From: Desulfuromonas sp. CSMB_57 | GTDB taxonomy: Bacteria > Desulfobacterota > Desulfuromonadia > Desulfuromonadales > Syntrophotaleaceae | Direction of reading: 5' to 3' | NCBI RefSeq assembly: GCF_020194955.2 | Contig: NZ_JAFCIY020000001.1 | Location: 248,001-312,000 of the forward strand | DNA: 64,000 bases | Shown: piece by piece, positions 48,750 through 59,920 of the stretch | Layout of the letters: the number at the start of each line of letters is the position of its first letter | How positions within the stretch are numbered: the first letter of the stretch is position 1 | Program-made: the position numbers and the translations under genes | Notes under the pieces: generated by a model | Seen by the model: only the letters and a program-made list of their open reading frames with translations | Told to the model about the DNA's origin: nothing | The model's database searches: none

Positions 48750-50003
48750 ATGCGCGCCGTCGGCCTGATCACCGAATACAATCCCTTTCATAACGGCCAC
48801 CTGCATCACCTGCGGGCCAGCCGCGAGGCGGCCGGCGCCGAGGTAGCGGTGGCGGTCATGAGCGGCCATTTTCTGCAGCGCGGCGAACCGGCCCTGCTCG
48901 ACAAGTGGCGGCGGACGGAAATAGCCCTGCGCTGCGGCGTGGACCTGGTGCTGGAACTGCCCTTCGTGTTCGCCTGCGCCAGCGCTCCCGATTTCGCCCG
49001 CGGCGCCGTGGCCTGCCTCGACGCCCTGGGAGTCGAGGCCCTCTGCTTCGGCAGCGAGGGGGGCGACCTGGAGGGTCTGCAACGCTGCGCCGCTTTCCTC
49101 GACGAGCGGGCGGCGGACATCGAGACCGGCAGCGCCGCCCTGCTGCGCCAGGGACTGAGTTTTCCCGCCGCCCGGACCCGGGTGGTGGCGCAGCTGGCGG
49201 ATGGTGCGGTCGACGGCGAGCTGCTGGCGACCCCCAACAACATCCTCGGCATCGCCTACCTGCGTGCCCTGCGCTCCCTGGGCAGCGCCATCACCCCCCT
49301 GACCATTCCGCGCCTCGGCGCCGGCTACCACGACCTGACGGTCGGTGCCGGCAACATCGCCAGCGCTACGGGCATCCGCCGCCGTCTGGCCGACGGCGAA
49401 GCGGTAACCGGTCTGCTGCCGGCGGCGGCGGAAGAGAGCGTCCGTCAAACGCTGGCGGCGGGCCTGAGCCCCGATTATGATCTGCTGCACCGCCTGCTGC
49501 TGGCCCGGCTGTTCCAGGGCCGGGACGCCCTGCGCTCCCTGCACCAGGTGGAGCACGGCCTGGAGGGGCGCCTGTTCAAGGCCGCCATGGCCAGCCGCAG
49601 CTGGGAGGACCTGGTGCAAGGGGTGAAATCCCGTCAGTTCACCCGCACCCGCATCCAGCGTCTGCTCATCTATCTGCTCAATGCCGTACCGGCCGACGAG
49701 GCCGCGGGGTTGCTGGCCGGCGGCCCGCGCTACCTGCGCCTGCTCGGCAGCAGCGAACGCGGCCGCCGCTATCTGGCGACGGTGCGCCGCCGCGCCCGCC
49801 TGCCGCTGCTGGCCAACCTGTCGCGCGCTCGCGCCCAAATGCTGCGCCATTACGGCGGCGAGACGGAAGCCTTCCGCCAGGCCCGGAGCATGCTCGATCT
49901 CGATGTGCGGGCGACCTGCAATTATACGTTGCTGCTGCCGGGCTGGCAGGGGGAGCGAAGGGATCGGGATTATTTTGAAACAGCAAGGCAGACTGAAGGC
50001 TGA
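48750..50003 (+). CDS. tmcAL: tRNA(Met) cytidine acetate ligase (TmcAL/YlbM family)
   Basis: 417-residue nucleotidyltransferase-fold enzyme that activates acetate with ATP to acetylate the wobble cytidine of elongator tRNA(Met). Start MRAVGLITEYNPFHNGHLHHL with the HxGH-type motif, VMSGHFLQRGEPA and LELPFVFACASAPDFARGAV are family hallmarks. ATG 48750 has GGAGG nine bases upstream; the long open frame before it is not coding for this protein. The last codons run into the repeat array that starts at 49991, so the C-terminus has been extended or replaced by repeat sequence. Confidence 0.93.
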   Translation: MRAVGLITEYNPFHNGHLHHLRASREAAGAEVAVAVMSGHFLQRGEPALLDKWRRTEIALRCGVDLVLELPFVFACASAPDFARGAVACLDALGVEALCFGSEGGDLEGLQRCAAFLDERAADIETGSAALLRQGLSFPAARTRVVAQLADGAVDGELLATPNNILGIAYLRALRSLGSAITPLTIPRLGAGYHDLTVGAGNIASATGIRRRLADGEAVTGLLPAAAEESVRQTLAAGLSPDYDLLHRLLLARLFQGRDALRSLHQVEHGLEGRLFKAAMASRSWEDLVQGVKSRQFTRTRIQRLLIYLLNAVPADEAAGLLAGGPRYLRLLGSSERGRRYLATVRRRARLPLLANLSRARAQMLRHYGGETEAFRQARSMLDLDVRATCNYTLLLPGWQGERRDRDYFETARQTEG

Positions 50004-50250
50004 AGTCCGAAGGCTGAAGGCTGAAGAAAAGCAGGCTGAAGTCCGAAGGCTGAAGGCTGAAAAGAGGCAGGCGGAAGGCTGAAGTCCGAAGGCTGAAGGG
50101 AGGGCAAAAGCGTTCTAACACAGAGGTAAGACGCAAGGGGTAAAAATACGCCTCACAAAAAGATTTTCCTTCAGTCTTCAGCCTTCGGACTTCAGTCTTC
50201 TATCCTTCAGTCTTCAGCCTTTCTCTATTCAGCCTTCGGACTTCAGTCTG
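49991..50250. repeat. Clustered inverted CTGAAGTCCGAAGGCTGAA repeats between convergent genes
   Basis: Degenerate heptads and octads (GAAGGCT, GAAGTCC) run from 49991 to about 50099 and recur in inverted orientation from 50166 to 50250. The core CTGAAGTCCGAAGGCTGAA is present in both arms, so a very large stem can form around a 65-bp centre. Both flanking genes stop inside the repeats. A shorter relative lies near 61017. Confidence 0.85.
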
Positions 50251-50884
50251 CTCTTTCCACAATCAAATTCGGCAGTTCGTCGCGGTTGTCGGGGCGGGGC
50301 GGGAAGCTTTCGGCGAGGAGATCGCCGCAGCGTTCGATGGCGCGGCACAGGGCGTCGCAGGCCTGGCCGCGATGGATGCCTTCGCTGATGACGGTGACGA
50401 TTTCATCCCAGGTGTCCTGCGGCACCACGGCGTTGATGCCGCGATCCGCCAGCACCTGGACGCGGTGCTCGAACAGGCAGATGAGGATCAGGATGCCGGT
50501 GGCATCGCGGGTGTGATGCAAGCCGCGCTCGACGAAGGCGGCCAGGGCCTTGTTGGTCACCGCGGCGTCGATTTCCGCCGCGGACAGCAGGGAGCGCTTG
50601 ACCGCCGGCAACCATCGCAGCAGCCAGCGGCAGGGCAGGTAGAGCAGCAGGAAGGCCGGTAGAAAATACCACAGGGAGGCGTTCCACAGCTGCCAGCTGA
50701 GCAGGGCCGCCGTGGCCAGGGCGAAACAGCCGCCGGCCACCACCTCGGCCTGGGCGTAGTCGTCGGCGGCGCCGACCAGCATGGGGACGATTTCGCCGCT
50801 GGTGCGCTGTTCCACGCTCTGCACCGTTTCCACGATGCGCTGCCGCTCTTCGGGGGTGAAAAAGCGTTCCGCCCGGTTTTTCAT
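50243..50884 (-). CDS. TPM-domain membrane protein
   Basis: 213 residues with an N-terminal acidic helix (FTPEERQRIVETVQSVEQRTSGEIVP), the start of a TPM domain, interrupted by two membrane helices (about 45-85), then the rest of the domain with ILILICLFEHRVQVLADRGIN and a cysteine pair near the end. ATG 50884 has GGAGGAA upstream. Third gene after lemA and a secreted TPM gene; such trios are common and of unclear function, possibly envelope maintenance. Confidence 0.85.
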   Translation of the reverse strand: MKNRAERFFTPEERQRIVETVQSVEQRTSGEIVPMLVGAADDYAQAEVVAGGCFALATAALLSWQLWNASLWYFLPAFLLLYLPCRWLLRWLPAVKRSLLSAAEIDAAVTNKALAAFVERGLHHTRDATGILILICLFEHRVQVLADRGINAVVPQDTWDEIVTVISEGIHRGQACDALCRAIERCGDLLAESFPPRPDNRDELPNLIVERAD

Positions 50885-50921
50885 GCCCGGTTCCTCCTTG
50901 CCTGCACCTGAATCACAGAAT

Positions 50922-51626
50922 CTACCAACGCCCGGAGGCGCCGCCGCCGCCGAAACTCCCGCCGCCGCCGCTGAAGCCGCCGCCACCGCCCCCAAAACCG
51001 CCGCCGCCGAAGCCGCCGCCGTACCAGATACCGCCGCGTCGGCCGCGTCGGGCACGGCTGGTCAGGGCCAGCCAGGGGCCGAGAAACAGCAGCAGCACCA
51101 GCCAGCCGAAGCGGTCCGGCTGGTCGCCGCTGCGGCCGCTGCCCTGGTACTCGCCGCGCACCGCCTGGATCATGGCGGCCACCCCGGCCTGCACGCCGCC
51201 GTCGAAATCGCCGCTGCGAAAACGCGGAATGATTTCATCGTCGATGATGCGCCCCGCCAGCAGATCGGTGAGCCGCCCCTCCAGGCCGTAGCCGACCTCG
51301 ATGCGCATGGCCCGATCCTGCGCGGCGATGAGCAGCAGGGCGCCGTTGTCGCGGCCGCGCTGGCCGATGCCCCAGCTTTGGGCCACCCGCAGACTGTATT
51401 CCTCCAAAACCTCACCCTGCAGGCTGGGTACCGTCAGCACCACGAGCTGAGTCGAGTCGCTGGCCTCGAAGTCGCGCAGTTGCCGCTCCAGATCGCGCAC
51501 CGTGGCGGCGGACAGGATGTTGGCCCGATCGTTGACGTAGCCGGTCGGCGCCGGCACCTCCAGGGCCGCCGCCGGGCCGCACAGGAACAGGACCAGGACG
51601 ACGGCGATGGTCAGAAAGCGCTGCAT
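50922..51626 (-). CDS. Exported TPM-domain protein with Gly-rich tail (YgcG-like)
   Basis: 234 residues: signal peptide (1-21, ending AAA), a periplasmic TPM domain (about 25-165) with VNDRANILS, LVVLTVPSL and IEVGYGLEGRLTD, one membrane helix near 172-190 and a tail of glycine repeats ending GGASGRW. Located one base after lemA and upstream of the second TPM gene. The TPM fold is reported to act as a phosphatase in photosystem maintenance in plants; in bacteria the role is unknown. Confidence 0.9.
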   Translation of the reverse strand: MQRFLTIAVVLVLFLCGPAAALEVPAPTGYVNDRANILSAATVRDLERQLRDFEASDSTQLVVLTVPSLQGEVLEEYSLRVAQSWGIGQRGRDNGALLLIAAQDRAMRIEVGYGLEGRLTDLLAGRIIDDEIIPRFRSGDFDGGVQAGVAAMIQAVRGEYQGSGRSGDQPDRFGWLVLLLFLGPWLALTSRARRGRRGGIWYGGGFGGGGFGGGGGGFSGGGGSFGGGGASGRW

Positions 51627-51627
51627 G

Positions 51628-52215
51628 TCAGAACCTGACCTGAGGGGCCTGGGCCGCGCCGGGGTCGGCCTGGAACGGGGTCTTGCGCTCCAGCTTGAGC
51701 AGGAATTTGTTGGTCAGGTTGTTGGGGAAGGTGCGGATGGAGGTGTTGAACACCTGCACCGCCGTATTGTAACGCTGGCGGGCGACGTTGATGCGGTTTT
51801 CCGTGCCTTCCAGCTGGTGCTGCAGGTCGCGGAAGTTCTGGTTGGCCTTCAGGTCGGGATACTGCTCGGCCACCGCCAGCAGCCGGGACAGGGCGCCGGA
51901 CATGTTCTGCTGGGCCGCCTGGAAGCGGGCCAGGGCCGCCGGATCGTTGAGCTGTTCGGCGCTCAGCTGGATGCGGCCGACCTGGGCGCGGGCCTCGGTG
52001 ACGGCCTGCAGGGTTTCCCGCTCGTGGGCGGCATAGGCCTTGACCGTTTCCACCAGATTGGGGATGAGGTCGGCGCGCCGCTGGTAGGTGGCTTCGACAT
52101 CGGCCCAGGCGGCGGTCACCGCCTCTTCGTTGGCCTGGATGCGGTTATAGCCGCAGCCGGGCAGCAGCATCACGCAGAGCAGCAGCAGAGGCAGCCAGGA
52201 AGTTTTCGCACGCAT
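51628..52215 (-). CDS. lemA: LemA family protein
   Basis: 195 residues with an N-terminal lipoprotein-like signal (LLLLCVMLLPGCGYN) and a four-helix LemA bundle with YNRIQANEEAVTAAWADVEA, RADLIPNLVETVKAYAAHE, YPDLKANQNF and the C-terminal FPNNLTNKFL. First gene of the lemA-TPM-TPM operon, with AAGGAGA upstream of the ATG. Confidence 0.94.
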   Translation of the reverse strand: MRAKTSWLPLLLLCVMLLPGCGYNRIQANEEAVTAAWADVEATYQRRADLIPNLVETVKAYAAHERETLQAVTEARAQVGRIQLSAEQLNDPAALARFQAAQQNMSGALSRLLAVAEQYPDLKANQNFRDLQHQLEGTENRINVARQRYNTAVQVFNTSIRTFPNNLTNKFLLKLERKTPFQADPGAAQAPQVRF

Positions 52216-52342
52216 GAGGGTCTCCTTTGCAAGGAAGGGAAAATTCGTCGGGTTCCAGTGTAATGGAGGGGCGGGCCGATGTAAAGGCCGGAGGGTTTGA
52301 CAACCTTGGGCGGCCCGTTATGCTCAACGCAGGAGGTCAGCC

Positions 52343-53473
52343 ATGGGCAAACATCTGGTATTGGCGGGCGGCGGTCACGCCCACATGACGGTCATGCGCA
52401 ACCTGGAGCGCTTTCGCCAGCTCGGCCACCGGGTCACCTTGGTGAGTCCCGACCCCTATCACTATTACTCCGGCATGGGGCCCGGGCTGCTGGGCGGCAC
52501 CTACCGGCCGCAGCAGGTGCGGTTTCACGTGCGACGCATGGTCGAAGATCGGGGCGGTACCTTTCTGGCCGACCGGGTGGTGCGCATCGATGCGGCCCGT
52601 CGCGAGCTGCTGCTGGCTTCCGGGACCCTGCTGCCCTACGATGTGGCCTCCTTCAATACCGGCAGCGGCGTGCCCCTGGCGGCCCTGGACGCCGGTCCGG
52701 GAGTGACGGCGGTCAAGCCCATTCATCAACTGCTGGAGGTGCGGCAACAGATCCGGCAAGCCCTGACCGCCGGGGCCCTGCGGCTGCTGGTGGTGGGCGG
52801 CGGCCCGGCGGGGGTCGAACTGGCCGGCAATCTCTGGCGGCTGGTGGACCAGGCCGGCGGGGCGGCCGACATCATCGTGCTGGCGGGCCGGCGCCTGCTG
52901 GGCGCCTTTCCCGAGGGGGTGCGCCGCCGCGCCCTGGCCTCCCTAATGCAGCGCGGTATCGCGGTCCGCGAGGGGCTGCACGTCACCAGTCTCGCCGGCC
53001 GGCAGGCGCTGTTGTCCGACGGCAACCGACTGCCCTTCGATTTCGCCCTGGTCGCCACCGGCGTCCAGCCGTCCACCATCTTCCGCGATTCCGGTCTGCC
53101 GGTTGGCCCGGACGGCGGCCTGCTGGTCAACCGGCAGCTGCAAGCCGACGGTCGGCCCGAACTGTTCGGCGGCGGCGACTGCATCAGCTTCCAGCCCCGG
53201 CCCCTGGCCAAGGTTGGCGTCTATGCCGTGCGCCAGAATCCCATCCTGTTCGCCAACCTCATGGCGGCTCTGGAGAGCCGGGCCCTGCAGCCCTTCCAGC
53301 CCCAGCAGGCCTATCTGTTGATTCTCAACCTGGGCGACGGCCGGGGCGTTTTCAACCGCGGCCGCCTGACCTTCGGCGGCCAATGGGTGTTTGCCCTCAA
53401 GGATCGCATCGATCGGGCGTTCATGGCGCGCTTTCAGGTGAGCGGCGAACTCACGGAAGCGGAAACTGAGTGA
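52343..53473 (+). CDS. FAD-dependent pyridine nucleotide-disulfide oxidoreductase (SelD-fusion type)
   Basis: 376 residues. FAD-binding motif LAGGGHAHMTVMRNL, then HYYSGMGPGLLGGTYRP, an NAD(P)-binding GGGPAGVELAGNL near 155 and a C-terminal FGGGDCISF. The pattern matches the flavoprotein domain that in many organisms is fused to the N-terminus of selenophosphate synthetase SelD; here it stands alone and no selD follows. A quinone- or sulfur-linked reductase activity is possible. ATG 52343 has AGGAGG upstream. Confidence 0.88.
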   Translation: MGKHLVLAGGGHAHMTVMRNLERFRQLGHRVTLVSPDPYHYYSGMGPGLLGGTYRPQQVRFHVRRMVEDRGGTFLADRVVRIDAARRELLLASGTLLPYDVASFNTGSGVPLAALDAGPGVTAVKPIHQLLEVRQQIRQALTAGALRLLVVGGGPAGVELAGNLWRLVDQAGGAADIIVLAGRRLLGAFPEGVRRRALASLMQRGIAVREGLHVTSLAGRQALLSDGNRLPFDFALVATGVQPSTIFRDSGLPVGPDGGLLVNRQLQADGRPELFGGGDCISFQPRPLAKVGVYAVRQNPILFANLMAALESRALQPFQPQQAYLLILNLGDGRGVFNRGRLTFGGQWVFALKDRIDRAFMARFQVSGELTEAETE

Positions 53474-53544
53474 AATTCATAGGATGTGCCGAGGGGCCGG
53501 ATTAGGTCCGCCCCTCCGTGATCCCTTTCAAGGAGACGCATACG

Positions 53545-54387
53545 ATGGGTATTCTCGACTATTTCAAGCCCGTGGAAACCTGGGATGCGGACCAGGTGCG
53601 GCAATTTCTGCAGGAGCACAAGCCTGATGAATACAACCTGGTGGACGTCCGCCAGCCCGGCGAATACGAGGACGGCCATCTGCCCGGGGCGCAGCTGATC
53701 CCGGTCAAGGACCTGGAGGAGCAACTGGAGCAATTGGATCCCGACAAGACGACCATCACCTATTGTGCCGCCGGGGTGCGCAGTCGCGCCGGGGCCACGG
53801 TTCTGGCCCGAGCCGGCTTCCGCCAAGTGGTCAGCATGAGCGGCGGCATCCGGGCCTGGGAAGGGCTGGTCGCCGAGGGCGAACCGGAACTCGGTGCCAC
53901 CTGGTTCGCGCCCGGCCAGACCGTCGCCGAGCACCTGGCCCTGGCCTGGTTGCTGGAGGACGGCACCCGGCAGTTCTACGCCGCCCTGGCCGCGGGCCGC
54001 ACCGACCCGGGCGAGGTCGATCTGTTCCGGCGCCTGAGCGCCGTCGAGGAGCAGCATCAGGCCACCCTGCGCGCCTTGCTGCGGGACCTGGCGGGCAAGG
54101 CGGAACCGCCGGCGCAGATTCTGGAAGAGCGGGGCGGGACTACGGTTCTCGAGGGCGGCATCACCCTGGAACAGGCCTTAAACTGGGTGATGGGCAAGGA
54201 TCTGCGCCGCATCCTGGAATTGGCCATGGGTTTGGAAACCAACGCCTGGGACCGCTACCTGCTCATGCAGCGGGCGGCGGACTCGGCGCCGAGTCGGGAA
54301 GCCTTCGGGCGCCTGGCGGAGGAGGAAAAGCGCCATCTGGGTCTGCTGGGGGCCGAACTGGACCGGGTGCTGGTCCGAGAACGGTAG
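53545..54387 (+). CDS. Rhodanese fused to a ferritin-like (rubrerythrin-type) domain
   Basis: 280 residues. Residues ~12-115 are a rhodanese with NLVDVRQPGEYEDGHLPGA and the active-site loop YCAAGVRSRAG. Residues ~130-280 form a four-helix ferritin-like domain with candidate di-iron ligands in EEQHQ (about 172-176) and EEEKRH (near the end), although the first-helix Glu is less clear. Sulfur transfer combined with peroxide or iron handling is a reasonable inference. ATG 53545 has AAGGAGA upstream. Ends just before a bidirectional terminator. Confidence 0.88.
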   Translation: MGILDYFKPVETWDADQVRQFLQEHKPDEYNLVDVRQPGEYEDGHLPGAQLIPVKDLEEQLEQLDPDKTTITYCAAGVRSRAGATVLARAGFRQVVSMSGGIRAWEGLVAEGEPELGATWFAPGQTVAEHLALAWLLEDGTRQFYAALAAGRTDPGEVDLFRRLSAVEEQHQATLRALLRDLAGKAEPPAQILEERGGTTVLEGGITLEQALNWVMGKDLRRILELAMGLETNAWDRYLLMQRAADSAPSREAFGRLAEEEKRHLGLLGAELDRVLVRER

Positions 54388-54421
54388 CCGGCGGTTGAGC
54401 AGGCGCCGGCCGCTTTTGAGA

Positions 54422-54465
54422 AAAGATGAGGGGCGCGTTGCCGGGCAACGCGCCCCCCCATCTTT
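54422..54465. terminator. Bidirectional terminator between the rhodanese fusion and hflC
   Basis: AAAGATG at 54422-54428 pairs with CATCTTT at 54459-54465 outside a GC-rich GGGGCGCGTTG/CAACGCGCCCC stem. The A-run and T-run allow it to terminate transcripts from both directions. The hflC stop codon overlaps its right edge. Confidence 0.85.
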
Positions 54466-55393
54466 ACGGTGTCTGCTGCAGGATGCGGTAGAAATCGCTG
54501 TCGGTGGAAATCACCAGGCGACCGTTCTCCCCGGTGCTCTTGCGATAGGCTTCCAAGCTGCGCAAAAAGGCGTAGAACTGCCGGTCCTGATTGTAGGCCG
54601 CAGCATAAATGGCCGCCGCCGTGGCGTCGGCCTTGCCGCGAATCTCCACGGATTGGCGGTAGGCGTCCGAGGTGATGCTTTTCAGCTCCTTTTCCATCTG
54701 GCCGAGGATGTCGGCCTTCTCGCCTTCCCCTTCGGAGCGGAACTGGGCGGCGACCTTTTTGCGTTCCGAGATCATGCGTTCATAGACCCGCTGCCGGACC
54801 TGGTCGACGTAATTGATGCGCTTGATCTGCACGTCGATGAGTTCGATGCCGTATTCCGGCATGCTGGTTTTGGCCTTGGCCAGGATGCCGGCCAGGAGTT
54901 CCTCGCGGCCCACCAACTGATCCGTGGCGATGGGCGTGCCCTCCAGTTCGATGACCTCGACGCTGTCGCCGGGCGCCTGGTAGCCGCTGCCGCGCACCAG
55001 TTCCACCAGCAGGTGGCCGGAGACGGCGTCGCGTACCACGGAATCGATGATGTCATCCAGGCGGCTCAGACCGCCTCTTTCGGTGGCGACGCTCCGGTAA
55101 AACTGCAGGGGGTCGACAATGCGCCAACGGGCCGTGGTGTCGACCCAGATGAAACGCTTGTCCTTGGTCGGAATCTGGTTGGGGTCGCCGTCCCATTTCA
55201 GGATGCGCTTTTCAAACCGGTGGACGGTCTGGATGAGGGGCAGTTTGACGTGCAGGCCGGCCTGGCGGACGCCGCCGACGGGGCGGCCGAACTGGGTGAC
55301 CAGAGCCTGCTCGCCCTCCTGGACGACGAAGAAGGCGCTCAGGCTGAGGAAGGCCGCCAGCAGCAGGATGGGTGCCAGGATCTTTTTCATCAC
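54464..55393 (-). CDS. hflC: HflC, membrane protease modulator
   Basis: 309-residue SPFH/prohibitin protein with an N-terminal membrane helix (about 5-27); with HflK it forms the large periplasm-facing cage around FtsH. Seen: VVQEGEQALVTQFGRPV opening, SPFH domain with TTARWRIVDPLQFYRSV and a coiled-coil stretch ERMISERKKVAAQFRSEGEGEKADI. Its start overlaps the hflK stop (ATGA). Confidence 0.95.
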   Translation of the reverse strand: MMKKILAPILLLAAFLSLSAFFVVQEGEQALVTQFGRPVGGVRQAGLHVKLPLIQTVHRFEKRILKWDGDPNQIPTKDKRFIWVDTTARWRIVDPLQFYRSVATERGGLSRLDDIIDSVVRDAVSGHLLVELVRGSGYQAPGDSVEVIELEGTPIATDQLVGREELLAGILAKAKTSMPEYGIELIDVQIKRINYVDQVRQRVYERMISERKKVAAQFRSEGEGEKADILGQMEKELKSITSDAYRQSVEIRGKADATAAAIYAAAYNQDRQFYAFLRSLEAYRKSTGENGRLVISTDSDFYRILQQTP

Positions 55394-56439
55394 GGTTGTC
55401 CCCCTTTCGGTTCGCCGCGCAGGGGCAGCAGGGGCAGGGCGCCTCCGGTTTTGCGATCCATGACATAGATCTCCTTCAACTTCGGCAGAATCTCCTCCAT
55501 GGTTTCCAGGTACAGGCGCTGTTTGGTGACCTCCGGCGCCTTGCGGTATTCGGCCAGCAGGGCGCTGAAGCGGCTGCTTTCGCCGCGCGCCTGGTTGATG
55601 CGCTCCAGGGCATAGCCTTCCGCCTCGAGAATGGTCCGGCGGGCGACGCCGCGGGCTTTGGGCACTTCTTTGTTGTACTGTTCGCGGGCCTGGAAGATCA
55701 GGCTTTCCTTCTGCTGTTCGGCTTCGTTGACCTCGTTGAAGGCGTTTTTCACCGGGTTGGGCGGGGTCACGTCCTGGAACTTGACGGTGACGATGCGCAC
55801 CCCGATGTCGTACTGGTCGAGCAAGACCTGCAGATCCTTCTCAATGAGGGTCGAAAGCATGGCCCGGTCGGTGGTCAGCACCTCGTTGACGTTGGAAGAG
55901 CCGATGACCTTGCGCACCATGGCTTCGGCCAGGTCGCGGATGGCCTCAACCGGGTCGTGGATGTGAAACAGGAACTTGAAGGGGTCGGCGATGCGATACT
56001 GGACGATCCACTCCACGTCGGTGACGTTGAGATCGCCGGTCAGGGTCAGGGATTCATCCTCGTAACCCTTCTTGGCGTAGGTGCTGCGCACCCCGGTCTG
56101 CAGGGTACGGAAGCCGAACTCCTCCTTGTTGACGCGGCCGGTAGCGGCCCGGTAGACCCGATCGATGCCGAAGGGCAGCTTCAGATGCAGGCCCGGTTCG
56201 GCATAGCCGGCGAATTCTCCGAAGCGCAGCAGGACGCCGGTCTCCTCCGTGTCGATTTTGTACAGGGAGGTGAACAGGGCGAGGATGACCAACAGGCCGA
56301 TGAGGATGGCCGGCCAGGGGCGCCGGCCGGGACTGGGTCCGGTGCGCGGGCCGGCGGCCTGCCGGCCGCGCAGCCGGGCCAGCAGGCGGAGCAACTCCTC
56401 GACAGGGTTGCCGGGCTGTTGCCGGTCAGGTGGGGACAT
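55390..56439 (-). CDS. hflK: HflK, membrane protease modulator
   Basis: 349 residues. Proline- and arginine-rich cytoplasmic N-terminus, a membrane helix (about 38-58), then the SPFH domain with TEETGVLLRFGEFAG and VEWIVQYRIADPFKFLFHI, and a helical C-terminus with EAEGYALERINQARGE. The ATG at 56439 has AAGGAGG seven bases upstream, preferred over 56472. Partner of HflC in regulating FtsH proteolysis; first gene of the pair. Confidence 0.95.
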   Translation of the reverse strand: MSPPDRQQPGNPVEELLRLLARLRGRQAAGPRTGPSPGRRPWPAILIGLLVILALFTSLYKIDTEETGVLLRFGEFAGYAEPGLHLKLPFGIDRVYRAATGRVNKEEFGFRTLQTGVRSTYAKKGYEDESLTLTGDLNVTDVEWIVQYRIADPFKFLFHIHDPVEAIRDLAEAMVRKVIGSSNVNEVLTTDRAMLSTLIEKDLQVLLDQYDIGVRIVTVKFQDVTPPNPVKNAFNEVNEAEQQKESLIFQAREQYNKEVPKARGVARRTILEAEGYALERINQARGESSRFSALLAEYRKAPEVTKQRLYLETMEEILPKLKEIYVMDRKTGGALPLLPLRGEPKGGQP

Positions 56440-56646
56440 GGTTCCTCCTTGTGGGTTGACGGTTGGGTCCAAGAGGTGTCGATGCAGGGAAAGATAACAG
56501 GTTTTTCATCCATTGACGAGCAAAACCGGTTGCTTTTGGTCCCTTCGCAGCCTGTTGGCTCCCCGTCGGAAGTTGTGATACCATTCAAAAAAAGCGTTGA
56601 ACCCAGCGGTCGGCACCAATCGGCAACCCTAAAGGACCATCAGGCA

Positions 56647-56961
56647 GTGGGCGACAAGAAGACTATCAACGAAACCGGATCCGAAGAGCAGAGCGCGGTG
56701 CGCACCCGGCAACCGTCCCTGTTCAGGGTGTTGATGCACAACGACGATTACACCACCATGGAATTCGTTGTGCAGGTTCTCGAGACGGTATTCCACAAAC
56801 CGGCCGCCGAGGCCAACCGCATCATGCTCAACGTGCATGCCCAGGGGGTCGGTGTTTGCGGAACCTATCCCCATGAGGTTGCCGAAACCAAGGTCTATCG
56901 CGTCCACAAGATGGCGCGCAGCGCCGGTTATCCGCTGCGCTGCAGCCTCGAGGAGGCGTAA
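56647..56961 (+). CDS. clpS: ClpS, ATP-dependent Clp protease adaptor
   Basis: 104 residues. ClpS delivers N-degron substrates to ClpAP. The conserved SLFRVLMHNDDYTTMEFVV substrate-pocket start, the histidine in ETVFHKPAAEAN and the GVCGTYPHEVAETKV segment are all present. GTG 56647 gives the usual flexible N-terminal tail; the open frame upstream has no family similarity. It lies 11 bp before clpA, and aat, which makes Leu/Phe N-degrons, follows, so this is an N-end rule operon. Confidence 0.93.
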   Translation: MGDKKTINETGSEEQSAVRTRQPSLFRVLMHNDDYTTMEFVVQVLETVFHKPAAEANRIMLNVHAQGVGVCGTYPHEVAETKVYRVHKMARSAGYPLRCSLEEA

Positions 56962-56972
56962 AGGAGGCGGTT

Positions 56973-59207
<2,235 letters not shown>

Positions 59208-59230
59208 CAGGCTGTCAACAGGGTTTCCAC

Positions 59231-59920
59231 ATGCCGGTCTACCAACTCGTGGATGAACTGATTTTTCCTCCGACGGAGCGGGCCGAACCCTGCGGCCTGC
59301 TCGCCCTGGGCGGCGATCTGAGCCCGCGCCGCCTGCTGCTGGCCTACAGCCTCGGCATCTTCCCCTGGTACAACGACGGCGAGCCCATTCTGTGGTGGGC
59401 ACCGGAACCCCGTTGCGTGCTCGACCCGGCCGCATTGCGCTATTCCCGCAGCCTGCGCCGGAGCCTGCGGGGGCATGATTTCCGGGTCACCTTCAACCAG
59501 GCCTTTGCCGCGGTGATGAGGGCCTGCGCGACCATGCCGCGCACTGTCGGGCCCGGGACCTGGATCACGGCGGACATGGAGCAGGCCTACCTGCGGCTGC
59601 ATGCCATGGGCTATGCCCATTCGGTGGAAAGCTGGCTCGGGGACGAGTTGGTCGGCGGACTCTACGGCGTCGGTTTGGGACGGTGCTTTTTCGGCGAGTC
59701 CATGTTCCGCTTCCGGTCCGGCGCTTCCCGGGTGGCCCTGGTCGCCCTCTGCCGGCGCCTGGTGGAGGTCGGGGTCGGCCTGTTCGATTGTCAACAGCCC
59801 TCGCCGCACCTGTTGGCCCTCGGCGCCCGCAATATTCCCCGACGCGAATTCATGGCACGGCTGCGCGCTCTCGAGGTCCGCCCTTCAACCTCCCCCCGTC
59901 CCATGCCCGCCTTGGTGTAA
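59231..59920 (+). CDS. aat: Leucyl/phenylalanyl-tRNA-protein transferase
   Basis: 229 residues. Transfers Leu or Phe from tRNA to N-terminal Arg or Lys of proteins, creating degrons read by ClpS-ClpA. Hallmarks: GLLALGGDLSPRRLLLAYS, GIFPWYNDGEPILWWAPEPR, YGVGLGRCFFGESMF and DCQQPSPHLLALGA. ATG 59231 lies 24 bp after clpA. No standard Shine-Dalgarno is evident, so translation may depend on coupling. Confidence 0.95.
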   Translation: MPVYQLVDELIFPPTERAEPCGLLALGGDLSPRRLLLAYSLGIFPWYNDGEPILWWAPEPRCVLDPAALRYSRSLRRSLRGHDFRVTFNQAFAAVMRACATMPRTVGPGTWITADMEQAYLRLHAMGYAHSVESWLGDELVGGLYGVGLGRCFFGESMFRFRSGASRVALVALCRRLVEVGVGLFDCQQPSPHLLALGARNIPRREFMARLRALEVRPSTSPRPMPALV

